Positions 42,701 to 53,647 of a stretch of DNA of 64,000 nucleotides are shown here, piece by piece. Every line of letters begins with the position of its first letter. Within the stretch, counting starts at the first letter, position 1. The position numbers and the translations under genes are program-made. The stretch comes from Tribonema minus (taxonomy: Eukaryota; Sar; Xanthophyceae; Tribonematales; Tribonemataceae). Location of the stretch: positions 186,001 through 250,000 of the forward strand of contig JAFCMP010000099.1 of NCBI GenBank assembly GCA_017506865.1, in the 5' to 3' direction. The notes beneath the pieces are model-generated. The model had not been told where the DNA came from. It did no database searches and saw only the letters and a program-made list of their open reading frames with translations.

Positions 42701-45700
42701 CCCTTCACAAAGCATGTCAGCTTACAAGACGGTGCTGCTGCCAGATCCTGAGGCACACATAGTGTGGCAAGCGTGGATTGGAGGCGCCATACAGCCCCCT
42801 CCTGTTGCCAAGTTTTGCGGCGACCCTGCGATGTTCATGCCTAATGACCTGGCGGTGGCAGCGAGTGGTCGCATCTTTTTAAGTGGTTACAGGCCCACTT
42901 CGACCACAGCTGCAGGCAAGCTTTATTGGCGTACTTCAGCAACGGAGGTGTACAGTAGGCATGTCATGCGATGCATGCAAGGCAGAGATCGTTCATTCCA
43001 TGTTCATGCCTACAATAAGTGATGTGGAGCTCCTGCAGCATTCATATTCGGTGCCGCCGCAACCTGCGTTAGGATCCTTCAAGTTGACTGTTAGTTGCTG
43101 ATCTGTTCGCGCACCTGTGTGTCATCAGCAACTGACAAACGTCAGGCTTATACCTACGTCAGCAACATAGCCGAATTAGCAAGATGGCCGAATGCTGTAG
43201 GGAGCCTGTTTGTCTGTAGCAGTAGACACGCCTTTGCCTATGCCGGCGATCTGAAGCATCATTGGTGGCACGGTGCAGCACATGATGCCAGCATGCAACT
43301 TGCAGCTTACCACTGCGCCTCCATGCTATGCACATAAAAACTCTCGTGGATATGAACATAAGGATGAGTCGAAAAAGCGGTTGCGCACAGGTACAGAGGA
43401 CCCAGGGAAGCCAAAATGATTTCTGCAAGAGCCAGTGCCTCGCCTCCCCTCAAAGCGAGATCAGCGCGGTCAACACTCATCAAAGTGTACCTCATCTCTA
43501 TTTTCCGCAGGCGATGGAGACATCTGGACGTGCTCCCCCGCCACAACCATCGGAGAAAGCGTGGCAACACGAGTGGATGACAAGACATTGCACCGCACCA
43601 ACGGCATTGAGCTCAGGTGCGCTTCGCAGTGCGACCCGATGTCACCTGTCGGTCCTGTGCTGTGGTGGCTTAAAACCAGTATCGCTGCTGTGGAGCACAG
43701 CTGCTATTGCTGCTGAGCACCCCGCTTCACTACTCTGCTGGAACTACTTTACTCACTGACAACTGCTTCCAATGGCTAACTCTGCTTTGCCTGTGGACTG
43801 CGCTTGCAGCTTGACGTCATTGCGGATTCTGGAGCGAATCGGCCAAAGCACAGCTGCGCAACTGCACAGACAGCTGCCTCTGAGTCGAAGCATGTTTGAG
43901 TGTGGCACATATGAGGTCTTGCGTGTTCAAATCTCTCACTTACACTGATGTGCATTGGCCTGTCGCTCACATCTGGGTTTCAAAGGATCTGTGGACTAAA
44001 CCCGCCATATTCAAAACAACAGCTCACAAATGATGTCACGTCATCCTCACTGTTAGGCCAACACGACACACAAGATAAAAGTGTTCCATACAGTACCTAT
44101 CAATACACACAAACTTCCGTGCTTGGCCTTCGCAAGGTTCAAAAACGTTTGCCTGATGCTGTAGATTATAGTTCATACTTCTTGTTCAAAGTAATACACC
44201 ATATGACATTTTCGTACACTGTGTTACGCCTGCAGTCCGGACAACAAACTGCTTTACGTCACTGACGTCCCCACAACCAACAACGTGCGGTCGGGTGTCA
44301 AAATATGGGTCCATGACGTCGACACTGCGACGGGGACTATCGCGAACAAGCGCTTGTTTGTCGATTTCACAGCACTGGACAACAGTGGCGGTCTGGGACT
44401 CGATGGCATGAGGATGGATGTCAAGGGCAATTTGTACACAACCAGAACAGGTGGCAAGCAGGTACGGTTCCTGCATGCTCGTCCCAGGCAGCTTGGATTC
44501 GATTTTTGCAAAGCGCAGTGAGGGGTGGCTGCTGGGTCAGCCGATGTAGCAGCTTGTTCTTCGCAATGTTTTGACTTTGATGAACTGTATGTAGCCAGCA
44601 GCCAGTTGTTGCTTTTTGTCACTGCATCCAGCAACATTGGCGTAGTGCTGAGGCGCCCAAGCGCATGGCAGTGACAACATGTACTTGAAGTGTACTCTTA
44701 TGAATGTGTACATGTATCGCATGCATGACAGCTGATTGCGCCCCCACCGCTGATGTGTCTCCTTGGATGATGCAATATTGCGCGATGATTTGTTTCAGCC
44801 CACATGTCAGCTGAAAATAGCAGACACCTCAAACTGTGACACAACCTTCAAGATGTACTGTGCTAAGTCCTTGAGGTAGCCTGATGTTGCACACCAGCAC
44901 CAGTTGCCGGCCACGCCTAGAAGAGCCCTGCAGAGCCAGAGGCAGGTTAAACTGAAAATTTCAATCTCAAGCACTAGCTTTTTCCACTCTTACTGCAGTC
45001 TAAAATTTTGGCAACAATACCAGCTCCAAGTGTACGAGGTCTGCTAACGGATCCATTACGATGCAATTTCCTTGATTACATAAAGAGCTTGCCTCAACTA
45101 TGATACATTATGTTGATTGTCAAATTATTTCCTTGATTTCATCAACAGCTTGCCTCAATCATGATATATGATTATCAAATTGGGGGGGCAAGGGATTGGC
45201 GTTCTTTTAAGTGAACACATTTTATTTCACACTGTGCCTGGTTTCTGCACTCACCAAAATTGGTTTTTATGAATATGTTTGGGATACTCAAAAATGGTAT
45301 CGGAAACTCCTTTCATGAAAAAAGTCAATCAAAGCTTCAGCATTTGCTAAATTTTGCAGGGCTGACCTAGAGGGAATGTAATCCCTGTTGTTTGTACTGT
45401 AATGTTGCTCTGTCTTTTGATCACCTTCTCTGGTGTCTTGCCCTCCTGCAGGTGATGGTGTTCTCTCCCAATGGACAACTGCTGCAACGTATTCAGCTCA
45501 CCATGACCTTTCCCACCAACCTCGAGTTCGGCGGCGCTGATGGACGTTTGCTACACATTGTTGGCAGGTAAAATGCACTCTGCATCATCAGCAATCAGCT
45601 CTACAGGTCTGGTCGTGTACTGCACATTTCAAGGACATCCAATGGCCCTTGTCTGCTATGTATACTTGAGGTACTTCCGCTTGAGGGGCGGAAACCCCAT

Positions 45701-46645
45701 GACTGCATGTCGTATACAACACGTATGCCCCTATTGAGCTCGTGCATGCTTTCCCTGCTGGGATATCTCGAGCAAAACTTCAAACCCTCCCAAAGCTATC
45801 TACAGACGAGACTGACATGGGGCCTCCTCCGCCGCTATCCCATATGACCACGAGGGTGCCGTACCATTACATGCAGAGTGTACGTATTTTTGGCCGTCGC
45901 TCACATACATAGGTTCTTGTGCATATGTTGAAGCATGAGCCTTCCGATCCTCTGGCGCCATTCACCATGCTGAGCCAGTACAAACAACCCGTGGGTCAAC
46001 ACCTCGCAAAAAAATTTGACGGCATACAAAAGAATGAGTACACCAACATGTACTTGTGGACGGCAGGGTGTACTTCTTCGCATTATGGTACTTGAACATG
46101 TAGCGAAGTAGACACAAGGCGGCATGCTCAGTGCCTTATTAAGCAGCACACTCGTTGTCAACGTCATCATCAACGCCTGGCCTGCTAGAAAAACTACACT
46201 GCACCATGAGAGCATAATGTGATAACACACGGCTGTATAGATTTTTCTCACAGAAGACAGGGAGAAGCTATCCTCCACAAATGCACCGATCATTGCGCAT
46301 CCAGTACTTGCCGTACTGCGCATTCAGTCATCTCCGTCGAGTCGTGCAATGCGTCAATGTGCAGCAGCGCATGTTGTCACCCATGACATGTCACATGAGC
46401 CAACCGACGACAGATATGCGCCTGCTGTAGTATGTCTTCCTCACTTTCTGAACATCTGCACTTGCAGCTCCCATGTACACATGTGTATGCGCAGCAACTT
46501 GCGTTTCATGAGCTTGAGTTTTGAAGCAATTGACACTTTCCTTCTAGCACAACTTTCTCGATTCAGGTTGATACTCAAGTGGAGGTTCAACAACTCTTGG
46601 CGTACGACACCGGGGTTTATTTGGAATTTGGAGGAATTTCTCTAG
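39732..46645 (+). CDS. secreted Cys-rich and SMP-30/gluconolactonase-like beta-propeller protein
   Basis: Eight exons join in phase to 544 aa: 39732-39836, 40145-40426, 41103-41536, 42599-42885, 43511-43616, 44236-44461, 45452-45567 and 46567-46645. Exon 1 is a signal peptide (RQVAALLLLMLSVQG). Exons 2-3 hold a Cys-rich region with about ten Cys (CSSSATCATNCQAECPAIC, GTCCSCD). A low-complexity linker of repeated PTSRK units follows (about 41230-41330). A propeller domain then carries SMP-30-type motifs: EGASVDKDGRVYAVNY, PNDLAVAASGRIFLSG|DGDIW, TNGIEL|SPDNKLLYVTD, LGLDGMRMDVKGNLYTT, VMVFSPNGQLL, NLEFGGADGRLLHIVG. SMP-30-type propellers are metal-dependent lactonases or sugar-binding proteins; the substrate here is unknown. 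Exon 3 ends in a GC donor (CAG|GCGAGT). The final exon is accepted on phase and stop only; its 25 residues match nothing I know. Confidence 0.78.
41215..41335 (+). repeat. coding minisatellite for the PTSRK linker
   Basis: Eight or so 15-bp units (AARCCAACTTCAAGA-like) encode repeated PTSRK in exon 3 of the secreted-propeller gene. Unit length is a multiple of three, so copy-number change keeps the frame. Confidence 0.85.
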
Positions 46646-48449
46646 GAGCTCTACACCAGAGAGCACGGCTGCCTTGCCCGCCCAGCAAGGTACACCTGTG
46701 CACTTCTTGGCACATGCGGCCATGCAGCGCTCACATAATGTGGCCGCTTTTAGCAGCTGGCTTTGTGACGCAAGCGTCTGAATATTTTGTGCATGCACTC
46801 ATAACGCTGTGTTTTAAACATCGGTTAAACAGGGCCAACTCTGCAGGCACAGCCTGCTGGGCACCAGCCCGCATGCGCTCCCCCAAAAACTGGCGTGGTC
46901 GTGCTGCGGGAAGTGTTCCCCATCTCAATGGCGCACTGAACACAAATCAAGCGGGACATGGTTTAATCAGTATAGCACTGAGACAAAAAGACAGATGCGC
47001 CGCAAGCATTTGCACACAAGGGACTGTAGGTTACTAGCTGAAAAGTTGTGTTGCGCCAAACCTGCAGCACATTACACGCTCAGTTGACTTCCAGGTTTTT
47101 TTTCGTTGTGCGCCACGCTATGGTGTTGTGTTCCCGGTGCCACCATATGTACTTAGCACATGATGTCTGCTGGTGCCCTGTGTGATACTTCGAAGTACGC
47201 CTGCATGACAGAGTTTGGTCTTGTGCTCTGCAGTACACAACCAGAATACCACAAGTATACAACGCACTGGAGCATTGGTGTGAGATCAACGGCACCCATT
47301 ACTGCAGCTCAACTCCGCCAGTGTAAATTTGTGCACAGTGCAAAAAATCCCTTGACAGCAGGCAACAGGCACTGATGATAAGAGAACCACTGGCATCTGC
47401 AGGTTCAAAACAGACACACACCAAGAGCATGCATTGAAGAGTTGATTGTGCATCACACATGCTTATCTTGTGTAGAAATGTCAATGAGCATTTTACTAAT
47501 GCCACGCATCAGTGCTGGCCCTGCTGGGCAGCGGCGCTAGCTGTACCTACCGTTGAGGCCCTTTGAACTTCAACAGCTGTTTGCACTCTTTTCACCGGTC
47601 TGTCATGCTTTGCATGGCACTTGAATTGCGGCTCTAAAGGGCAAGCAGTGACTCTCCACTGGCAAATTTGAGCCAATGCTGAGCACTGAGGTCACCTGCA
47701 AGTAGCACCACACATCACAGTACTACAGCTACAACTGCCAGTGCCCCTGCAGTAGGCAGAAATCATGAGGTGGTAAGCATGGTACTGTCAGTCTTCCATG
47801 AGCTGCGCTTGCATGCACCAAGCATCGAGACCGCGGAGAAGTACCGTGTATCACAGAATTTCAGCAGCGGCAGATGCCTCTTTGGAGGGCCGAGGATACT
47901 GGCTTGCATGCGCTTGCCGCTTCTGGTGCTGAGGGCTTGTTAAGCCTACTGTCGGTCACACTAAAAAAAGAGTTAATGAATTCTTGTAAATTCTTGACGA
48001 CCGCAATACGCAGTGCGGCAATCCACAAGCCCACCCTCTGGTGTCTGCAGAAGTGCAACGATTACGCCTTGCAGCCCACGACCCTGCCGGCACCAGTCTT
48101 CATGTGCCTTGCAACATGGCCCAGGACCTCCCTACGTAAGGCGCGAGGTAGGTGTCCACGCAGCCTGCATTGGCCGTGTACAGAGTCTGCTGGCACCTGT
48201 GATGCGGGTAGAGCGAGGCAGGTATAAAATCTACCACTGGTCAAGCTACGTCATTATTGTGAAGCGGCATTTGGGGGCGCGGAAGTGCTCAGCAGGAGGA
48301 GTGGCGATCTGCTCTCCCTGGTTGAGTGAGCGCCGCTGCTGGTCACAATGGAGCAGGGTGAGTAGGCTAGCGCAAGATTTACATACAGGCCAGCATACCA
48401 TCAGTGGTCCATCACGCACGCGGCTCGACGGTCTTCTAGAGCCAGTGCA
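46646..48449. other. 1.8-kb gap, no gene seen
   Basis: Between the last exon of the secreted-propeller gene and the 3' end of the non-LTR element. Scattered short frames have no recognisable motifs. It contains one TACTTCGAAGTA palindrome (47186-47197). I see no RNA gene. Confidence 0.4.
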
Positions 48450-51400
48450 TGTACGTATGGACTTGTATTTATAAAGGCCCAAGGGAGGCCGGGTTGCCTA
48501 TGCAATCGAAAAGCTTGCGTCAACGCAGCAGCCTAGTCTGCGCTGTGCCCTAGGAGCTTGGATACCGGCGCCGCAACACAGCCCAGCATTCGCGCTCCAC
48601 GTGTGTACGCCATAACGCGCTCCGCCAACTCCCGCGCCAGCGATATGCTCAGCTCAATGAGGATCTGACGCTTAGCTAACCCGGCCTTGCGTAACACATC
48701 TGCCTTCCCCCCCCCTGAGCACAGTGCTGAGTGCATTGCCAACTCCTTAACAAAAAGGCTTGTCTGCTTGCCCAGCCGTCCGTACGACTCCTGCACGAAT
48801 GGCACAAAAGCCCAAGATGACGTCAAGGTGCCGGTGTGGTGCTTGACCTTCGCGTCCTCCCCCACCCCAGCAGCATAGCCGTCCGTGTTCGAGGCATTTG
48901 TTCTGCCTGTCAGGTTCGAGCTCGCTGTGGGCGCGCGCACACTTGTGTCTAGCACTATTCCCTTGTTACGGTATGCACTGCTAAAGTGCAGACACCCTGG
49001 GTCAATGACTGTGTCCGCCCGATACCCCGGTACCTTGAAGACGCTAGCGTCCTCATTGCGGACAATAGAGACATGGTGCTGTCTCAAGATGCGCTGCAGG
49101 CACCGCTTTTGGGCAGTGTGTGTCGCGTTGTGCCCCCGTATGTGCTGGCTGGGGCAGCTGATCGCATGCGTGGAGGTGGGGCTCACATCACTGCACCGCC
49201 ATGGGCACACCTCGCCCTGTATGCCCCACCCGTCTATGAAGATCGCAATCAAAATCATCGTGGCTGCTGCCATACTGGACATGGGCGCCGCACCCGGGCG
49301 GTCATTGGCAGTGGGTGGCACGCTCATCCACGCCATTGCCCCGGACGCACGCTGGCTGCGCAGCTGCGCCAGGACCCGTGCGCTAGCCTGTTGGCGGCGG
49401 CGGCTGGTGTCGCGCGAGTCACCAATAGGTGCAGCCTGCGTCGGCTTGCCCACGGCACCAGCCGAGGCAGCCTCTAGGTCCTCCACCAGGCAATCCTCGT
49501 ATTGACGTCGAAGAACATTTGAAAGGCCGGCTTGTAGTCCGTGCGTGAAGTGACCGCGCCGGCGGCGGGGCACTACCTTCCTGCAGATCTCATCAGCATA
49601 GGCCTCCCAGTCGTCGTCGTCGTCCTCCTGCCCGCCGCTGCAGCTGCTTTCTTCCGCGCTAGTTTGTGTTTTAGCGGGCGTGGAAGGGGCAGCCGCGGCA
49701 GCGGCTTGAGGGCCAGGTACGGTCGCCGCCGCAGCGGCCGCCTCGGCGCCAGGCACAATGCCGTGGGTGTGTGGGGCTGGCTCAGTGGTCACTGTCTCCG
49801 TGACGGCAGTTGCGGCGTAGATCGCTTGCACCGCAGTGGGGAGCGTCGACGCTGCGGCCGTCGTATCTGCTGCCCACCGTAGCAACGATGCTGGGAGCTG
49901 CTCGGCCACAGCTGTGCGTGATTTTTCGCCGCCATCAGCTGTCAGCGCTCGCGTAGAGCGTCGCACGGCCTCGATGATTGGCGGCAGTCCCTGGTCCTCG
50001 CGTATTGCGCATGAGTGCTGCGCGAACCAGGTGACTGCGCCGTGTTCGTCAGTGCCGAGCCTCAGGGCCCCTGCTGCCACAGTGGCATGAATTATTGCCG
50101 GCCTCAGTGTTGTGCATGCCTGGGCCGTGTATGCGGCTGGTGCCAGTAGCCCCAAAAGCGGCATGCCCAGACCGCCTCGTCGCTCCGGCAACCGTGACGC
50201 CCGCAGTGGCACTGCGATGTCCGTGAGTTCTGGCGGGCCCAAGCGCGGCAATACCAGCACGCTGCCACTGCTGGCTTCCTCATTGTCACCAGCAGTGCAG
50301 GCGGCCAGCAGGTGTGACTTCATGGCTGCCGCGGTAGAGCAGCCGTGCAGATGCAGCATGCGTTCGAGCGTCCATGCACAGAACCCGTCAAACGCGTGCA
50401 ACCATGTCTCACTCAAAGCCGTGTCAACGACCCGAGCTAAGAAGCCCATGCGCTTCGTCAGTGACCTGCGTAGAATGAACTGTGCTGCCTGTAGGTGATG
50501 CCGCGCCATTCCAGCTAGCTGCCACGACAATCGCCATGTCCCTGCGTCGACAAGATGCTTGCTCATGGCAGCGTGCACATAGGCTGGGTGCCCTACCGGT
50601 ACCCCGACCGATGTAAAGCCCTGACTGGATTCTGGCATGGTGGTGTCCACAAACGGTATGTCAAGGGCGCGCAGGCGTGCTCTGGCCGCTTCATCAAACA
50701 CTGTGCCGCGCATGGCGATGGCCAGCGACTTGTCTGGTCGAACGCGTAGGCCCCCTGCCGCCAGCCGGCGGATCACCTCTGCCACCCCAGCGGCCGCTGC
50801 ATCGTCGAAGTAGGCAGCTTGCAGCACGTTGAGGTCATCCAGGAAAGCGCAGTGCGGGGCTGGCGGTTCCGCTGTGCTGTGGCCGTAGGCCGGCATACTG
50901 CCGGGCGTCGCATTCACTCCATCAGGGTAGAAGAGTAGGAAGGCCGCTGCCACTGCAAAGTACAGCGGCCCTAGAGGGTCCCCTTGCTGGCACCCTAGGT
51001 GGGAGCAGATAATGCGAGCTTCACCGTTCACCTCCACCCGCATCTCTGGGGCAGTGTCACCACAGTATACGGACTCAAAGTGCGGGAGCAGCTCCGGACA
51101 GAAGAGCATAAGCCCCCGCACAATGGCGGCGCGATCCACACTGTTAAATGCGTTCTCACAGTCCAGTTGGATAGTGGTGCCATACAGCTCGTGCCACACG
51201 CGCGCGCGCGCTGCCACATGCTCGACGCCAGACCGGTATCCTACGCCAAACTGCGACATGGAGGCCAGCAGCCCCGATATCTTGCCCTTGACACTCCGTG
51301 CCGCTGTGGACCCGAGGAGTCTGCGCCAGACACTGGAGCAGGCGATCGGACGCCGCTTCTGTCCTATGCCTGAGAGGGCCGCGGCGCGGAGAAGCCGTTG

Positions 51401-53080
51401 CGATTGCTCCGGCAGCAGTTCGGGCTCAACAAGCAGCGTCGTGAACACCTTGGCCAGGTGATGAGCGAATGCCGGTTCCATCACATCTGATTCTGAATCA
51501 CCAGCTAGTCCTGGCGAGGCACTGCTCACGGGGCGGGTGGCTGCTTTCACTGGTGCACCAGGCCCAGCGGCCATCAAGAGGTGTTCATAGCGTAGGCCGT
51601 CCAGCCCTCCTGCCTTCCCCGCCCCTGCTGCGGACAAGGTCGACAGTATGTCTGCCGCCTCCACCTCGAGGCGCCGTCCGGCTGCGCTGGCAGCATCCTC
51701 AGGCCTATCGCTGTGATCATGTGCCTGACCCGATTCGAAGACAGGACTGCCGCTGCCAGCTGGCCCGGTGGTCGTTGCCACCCCTGCGCTGTGTAAGCAG
51801 TGCCGCCGGGCGTCGCGTACCAGGCCGCGCACTTGCTCCATTGGCGTATCGACTACCCCCGGCCGGGTGCCAGTTTCAGGGTGCTTTGCTGCCAGCACCT
51901 GTGCCGTGACCTCGTCTGCTGGGGCGCATGCTTCACGCGCCTCTAGTCGTGCGGCAGCCAAGCCTACCCCCCGTCGCTTGCCTGAGAGGGCAGCGCATGC
52001 TGTTTGCTGCCTGGAGTCAGCCTCCGTCCAGTCGGCATCGAAGTTCGTTTGTGCCGACGCCATAGCTGCGTTGTTTGGTTTGGGGGCCCGCAGCGCCGCT
52101 GCTGCTGACAGCGTCTTTCTCAGTAGCTCCGCGAAGTCGCCAGACAGCAACGCTGCCAGCCGGGCCGCAGGCGGCATACCGGTTCCCTCCGGTTGCCTAC
52201 CAAAGGCCATCGCTGCTAGCAGGTGCAGCAGCCTGTAGCCGCGCTGCACTAGAGTCTGAGAAACCTGATGAGCAAACGCCCCGGCACCATGGTGGAGGCG
52301 CACCCGTGCCGCCTCACGTGCACTGTCTGTGGCGTCCGCCAGTAGTCGTGTGGCGTGCTCCACTAGCCGTGCCCACTGGGTGCACTGCAGCTGAGTGCGG
52401 AAGGGGTTGGCAGTCGTGGTGAACCGCAGCAGCAGTAGATCCGCCTCATTGGTCTGGTCAAGTGCGTGGACGACCGAGGGCGTCGAGAGGTCCCAAGCCA
52501 GGGATGCTCGTGCCTGGGGCTTTGAGGGCCTGCCACTGGTGGTGGTGGTCGGGGGGGGCGGTGACGCGGCATCGTCCGGCGGGTCCACGTCCATGTCCGC
52601 CCATCCCACGGCCGTCCCGCGGGGGGGGCTGCTGTCCTGCAGCCTCAGGCTGTCAGACTGAGTGCGGCTGCCGGCGCTGCTAGGCGGTGCCGCAGCAGCT
52701 GCCGTTCGGCGCCGGCGTTGCGCGCCGGTTGCCGTGGCCGCCGGGCGTTTCTTGCTAGACTTTGAGTTGGCAGCGCCACTAGCCGGCACCGCCGGTAGTT
52801 TTGGAGGTGTCGCTGCGGCAGCCCCCGCCGCCGCGGCCGCGCCGTCGCTACCCGCACCCCCGCCCTCGGACTGGCCCGGGGGTACTGCCGGGCGTGCGCG
52901 CGTGGGGGCGCTTCCATTCCGTCGACACGTGTGGCATGGCGAGGTCAGCGCGCATTGCCTCTGCCCCGCGCTGGCTGACATATGGACCAGGCCGCAGGCA
53001 CCTGTGCATGCACTCAGCTTCCTTACCGCCCGTAGGAAGTCTTCTGCCGTGCAACCATACATGGTGCTCATCTCCTGCAC
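48450..53080 (-). mobile_element. intact R2/NeSL-like non-LTR retrotransposon with restriction-like endonuclease
   Basis: The element is built around one 1,511-codon frame. Its 3' boundary near 48450 is set by where similarity to the older copy at 38938 stops; the 5' boundary and target-site duplication could not be placed. There are no LTRs and no obvious poly(A). Domain order (N-terminal Cys/His-poor basic region, RT, CCHC, PD-(D/E)XK-like nuclease) is that of the early-branching RLE-bearing non-LTR group, whose members often insert at fixed target sites. Confidence 0.82.
48533..53071 (-). CDS. non-LTR retrotransposon ORF: reverse transcriptase plus restriction-like endonuclease
   Basis: The frame opens at ATG 53071 (QEMSTMYG) and stops at 48533. 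The first ~400 residues are Ala/Pro/Thr-rich with a Cys/His cluster near residues 20-55 (CHTCRR). RT motifs follow: RRPIACSSVWRRLLG, the first catalytic Asp in IQLDCENAFNSVDR (near 640), GCQQGDPLGPLYFA (motif B), and the catalytic pair in CAFLDDLNVLQ (near 745), a FLDD rather than the usual YADD. A tail has AMAWMSVPPT, then a CCHC, CPWRC...H AISC (C-X3-C-X8-H-X3-C, near 1290), then YRADTVIDPG and GIVLDTSVRAP (near 1357-1380), which fit the PD...DxK-like core of RLE nucleases. The C-terminal WAFVPFVQESYGRLG matches the usual end of this group. No frame breaks were found. It acts in the nucleus by target-primed reverse transcription (family knowledge). Confidence 0.88.
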   Translation of the reverse strand: MSTMYGCTAEDFLRAVRKLSACTGACGLVHMSASAGQRQCALTSPCHTCRRNGSAPTRARPAVPPGQSEGGGAGSDGAAAAAGAAAATPPKLPAVPASGAANSKSSKKRPAATATGAQRRRRTAAAAAPPSSAGSRTQSDSLRLQDSSPPRGTAVGWADMDVDPPDDAASPPPPTTTTSGRPSKPQARASLAWDLSTPSVVHALDQTNEADLLLLRFTTTANPFRTQLQCTQWARLVEHATRLLADATDSAREAARVRLHHGAGAFAHQVSQTLVQRGYRLLHLLAAMAFGRQPEGTGMPPAARLAALLSGDFAELLRKTLSAAAALRAPKPNNAAMASAQTNFDADWTEADSRQQTACAALSGKRRGVGLAAARLEAREACAPADEVTAQVLAAKHPETGTRPGVVDTPMEQVRGLVRDARRHCLHSAGVATTTGPAGSGSPVFESGQAHDHSDRPEDAASAAGRRLEVEAADILSTLSAAGAGKAGGLDGLRYEHLLMAAGPGAPVKAATRPVSSASPGLAGDSESDVMEPAFAHHLAKVFTTLLVEPELLPEQSQRLLRAAALSGIGQKRRPIACSSVWRRLLGSTAARSVKGKISGLLASMSQFGVGYRSGVEHVAARARVWHELYGTTIQLDCENAFNSVDRAAIVRGLMLFCPELLPHFESVYCGDTAPEMRVEVNGEARIICSHLGCQQGDPLGPLYFAVAAAFLLFYPDGVNATPGSMPAYGHSTAEPPAPHCAFLDDLNVLQAAYFDDAAAAGVAEVIRRLAAGGLRVRPDKSLAIAMRGTVFDEAARARLRALDIPFVDTTMPESSQGFTSVGVPVGHPAYVHAAMSKHLVDAGTWRLSWQLAGMARHHLQAAQFILRRSLTKRMGFLARVVDTALSETWLHAFDGFCAWTLERMLHLHGCSTAAAMKSHLLAACTAGDNEEASSGSVLVLPRLGPPELTDIAVPLRASRLPERRGGLGMPLLGLLAPAAYTAQACTTLRPAIIHATVAAGALRLGTDEHGAVTWFAQHSCAIREDQGLPPIIEAVRRSTRALTADGGEKSRTAVAEQLPASLLRWAADTTAAASTLPTAVQAIYAATAVTETVTTEPAPHTHGIVPGAEAAAAAATVPGPQAAAAAAPSTPAKTQTSAEESSCSGGQEDDDDDWEAYADEICRKVVPRRRRGHFTHGLQAGLSNVLRRQYEDCLVEDLEAASAGAVGKPTQAAPIGDSRDTSRRRQQASARVLAQLRSQRASGAMAWMSVPPTANDRPGAAPMSSMAAATMILIAIFIDGWGIQGEVCPWRCSDVSPTSTHAISCPSQHIRGHNATHTAQKRCLQRILRQHHVSIVRNEDASVFKVPGYRADTVIDPGCLHFSSAYRNKGIVLDTSVRAPTASSNLTGRTNASNTDGYAAGVGEDAKVKHHTGTLTSSWAFVPFVQESYGRLGKQTSLFVKELAMHSALCSGGGKADVLRKAGLAKRQILIELSISLARELAERVMAYTRGARMLGCVAAPVSKLLGHSAD

Positions 53081-53647
53081 ATGCTTGGCATGGTGTGCCC
53101 CAGTGCTGCAGGTACTGCTGCCAGTGCATGTACTCTAGCCCCCTGACGCCAACTGAATCAAGCTCTGCGCATCACATGCTCACATATGTGAGTCAGTACT
53201 TCGAAGTATACTACAGTGATAGGGTGACATCCTAGGGTTGCTGCACTGTAAGATGATCAAAATGAGCATATTTTCAAACGACAACAAGAGCAGTGGATGC
53301 AGCATAGGGTCAAGTTCACAACGGCGTACAGCACACTCAAGTGGTCATTGATCCCATGGCACAGCCATACTAGTCATCCTTGCAGGGGGCAGCTCAAAGC
53401 AAACCCCACGCCTGGCCAACCTCAAGTCGCATGTGGCATTGCCATCAGTGCGCTCACCCAAATCACATCGCAAGCGCCCGTCTACTCCCGCGCCCAAATA
53501 AAGTGCTACCACCACTTCCACTCCAGGACAGCACACACACAAACGGCGGCGCCGCACTCCCTCAGTTTACAACATACACAACTCGATCAACAGCCCGAAA
53601 CACTGAAAGCCCTCGACAGCAGCGCTCAACACCCCCCCTTCCCCCCT
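53081..53647. other. gap between the non-LTR element and the multidomain gene
   Basis: Probably includes the 5' UTR of the retrotransposon (right edge unplaced) and the 3' UTR of the minus-strand multidomain gene. One TACTTCGAAGTA palindrome lies at 53197-53208. Confidence 0.35.
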
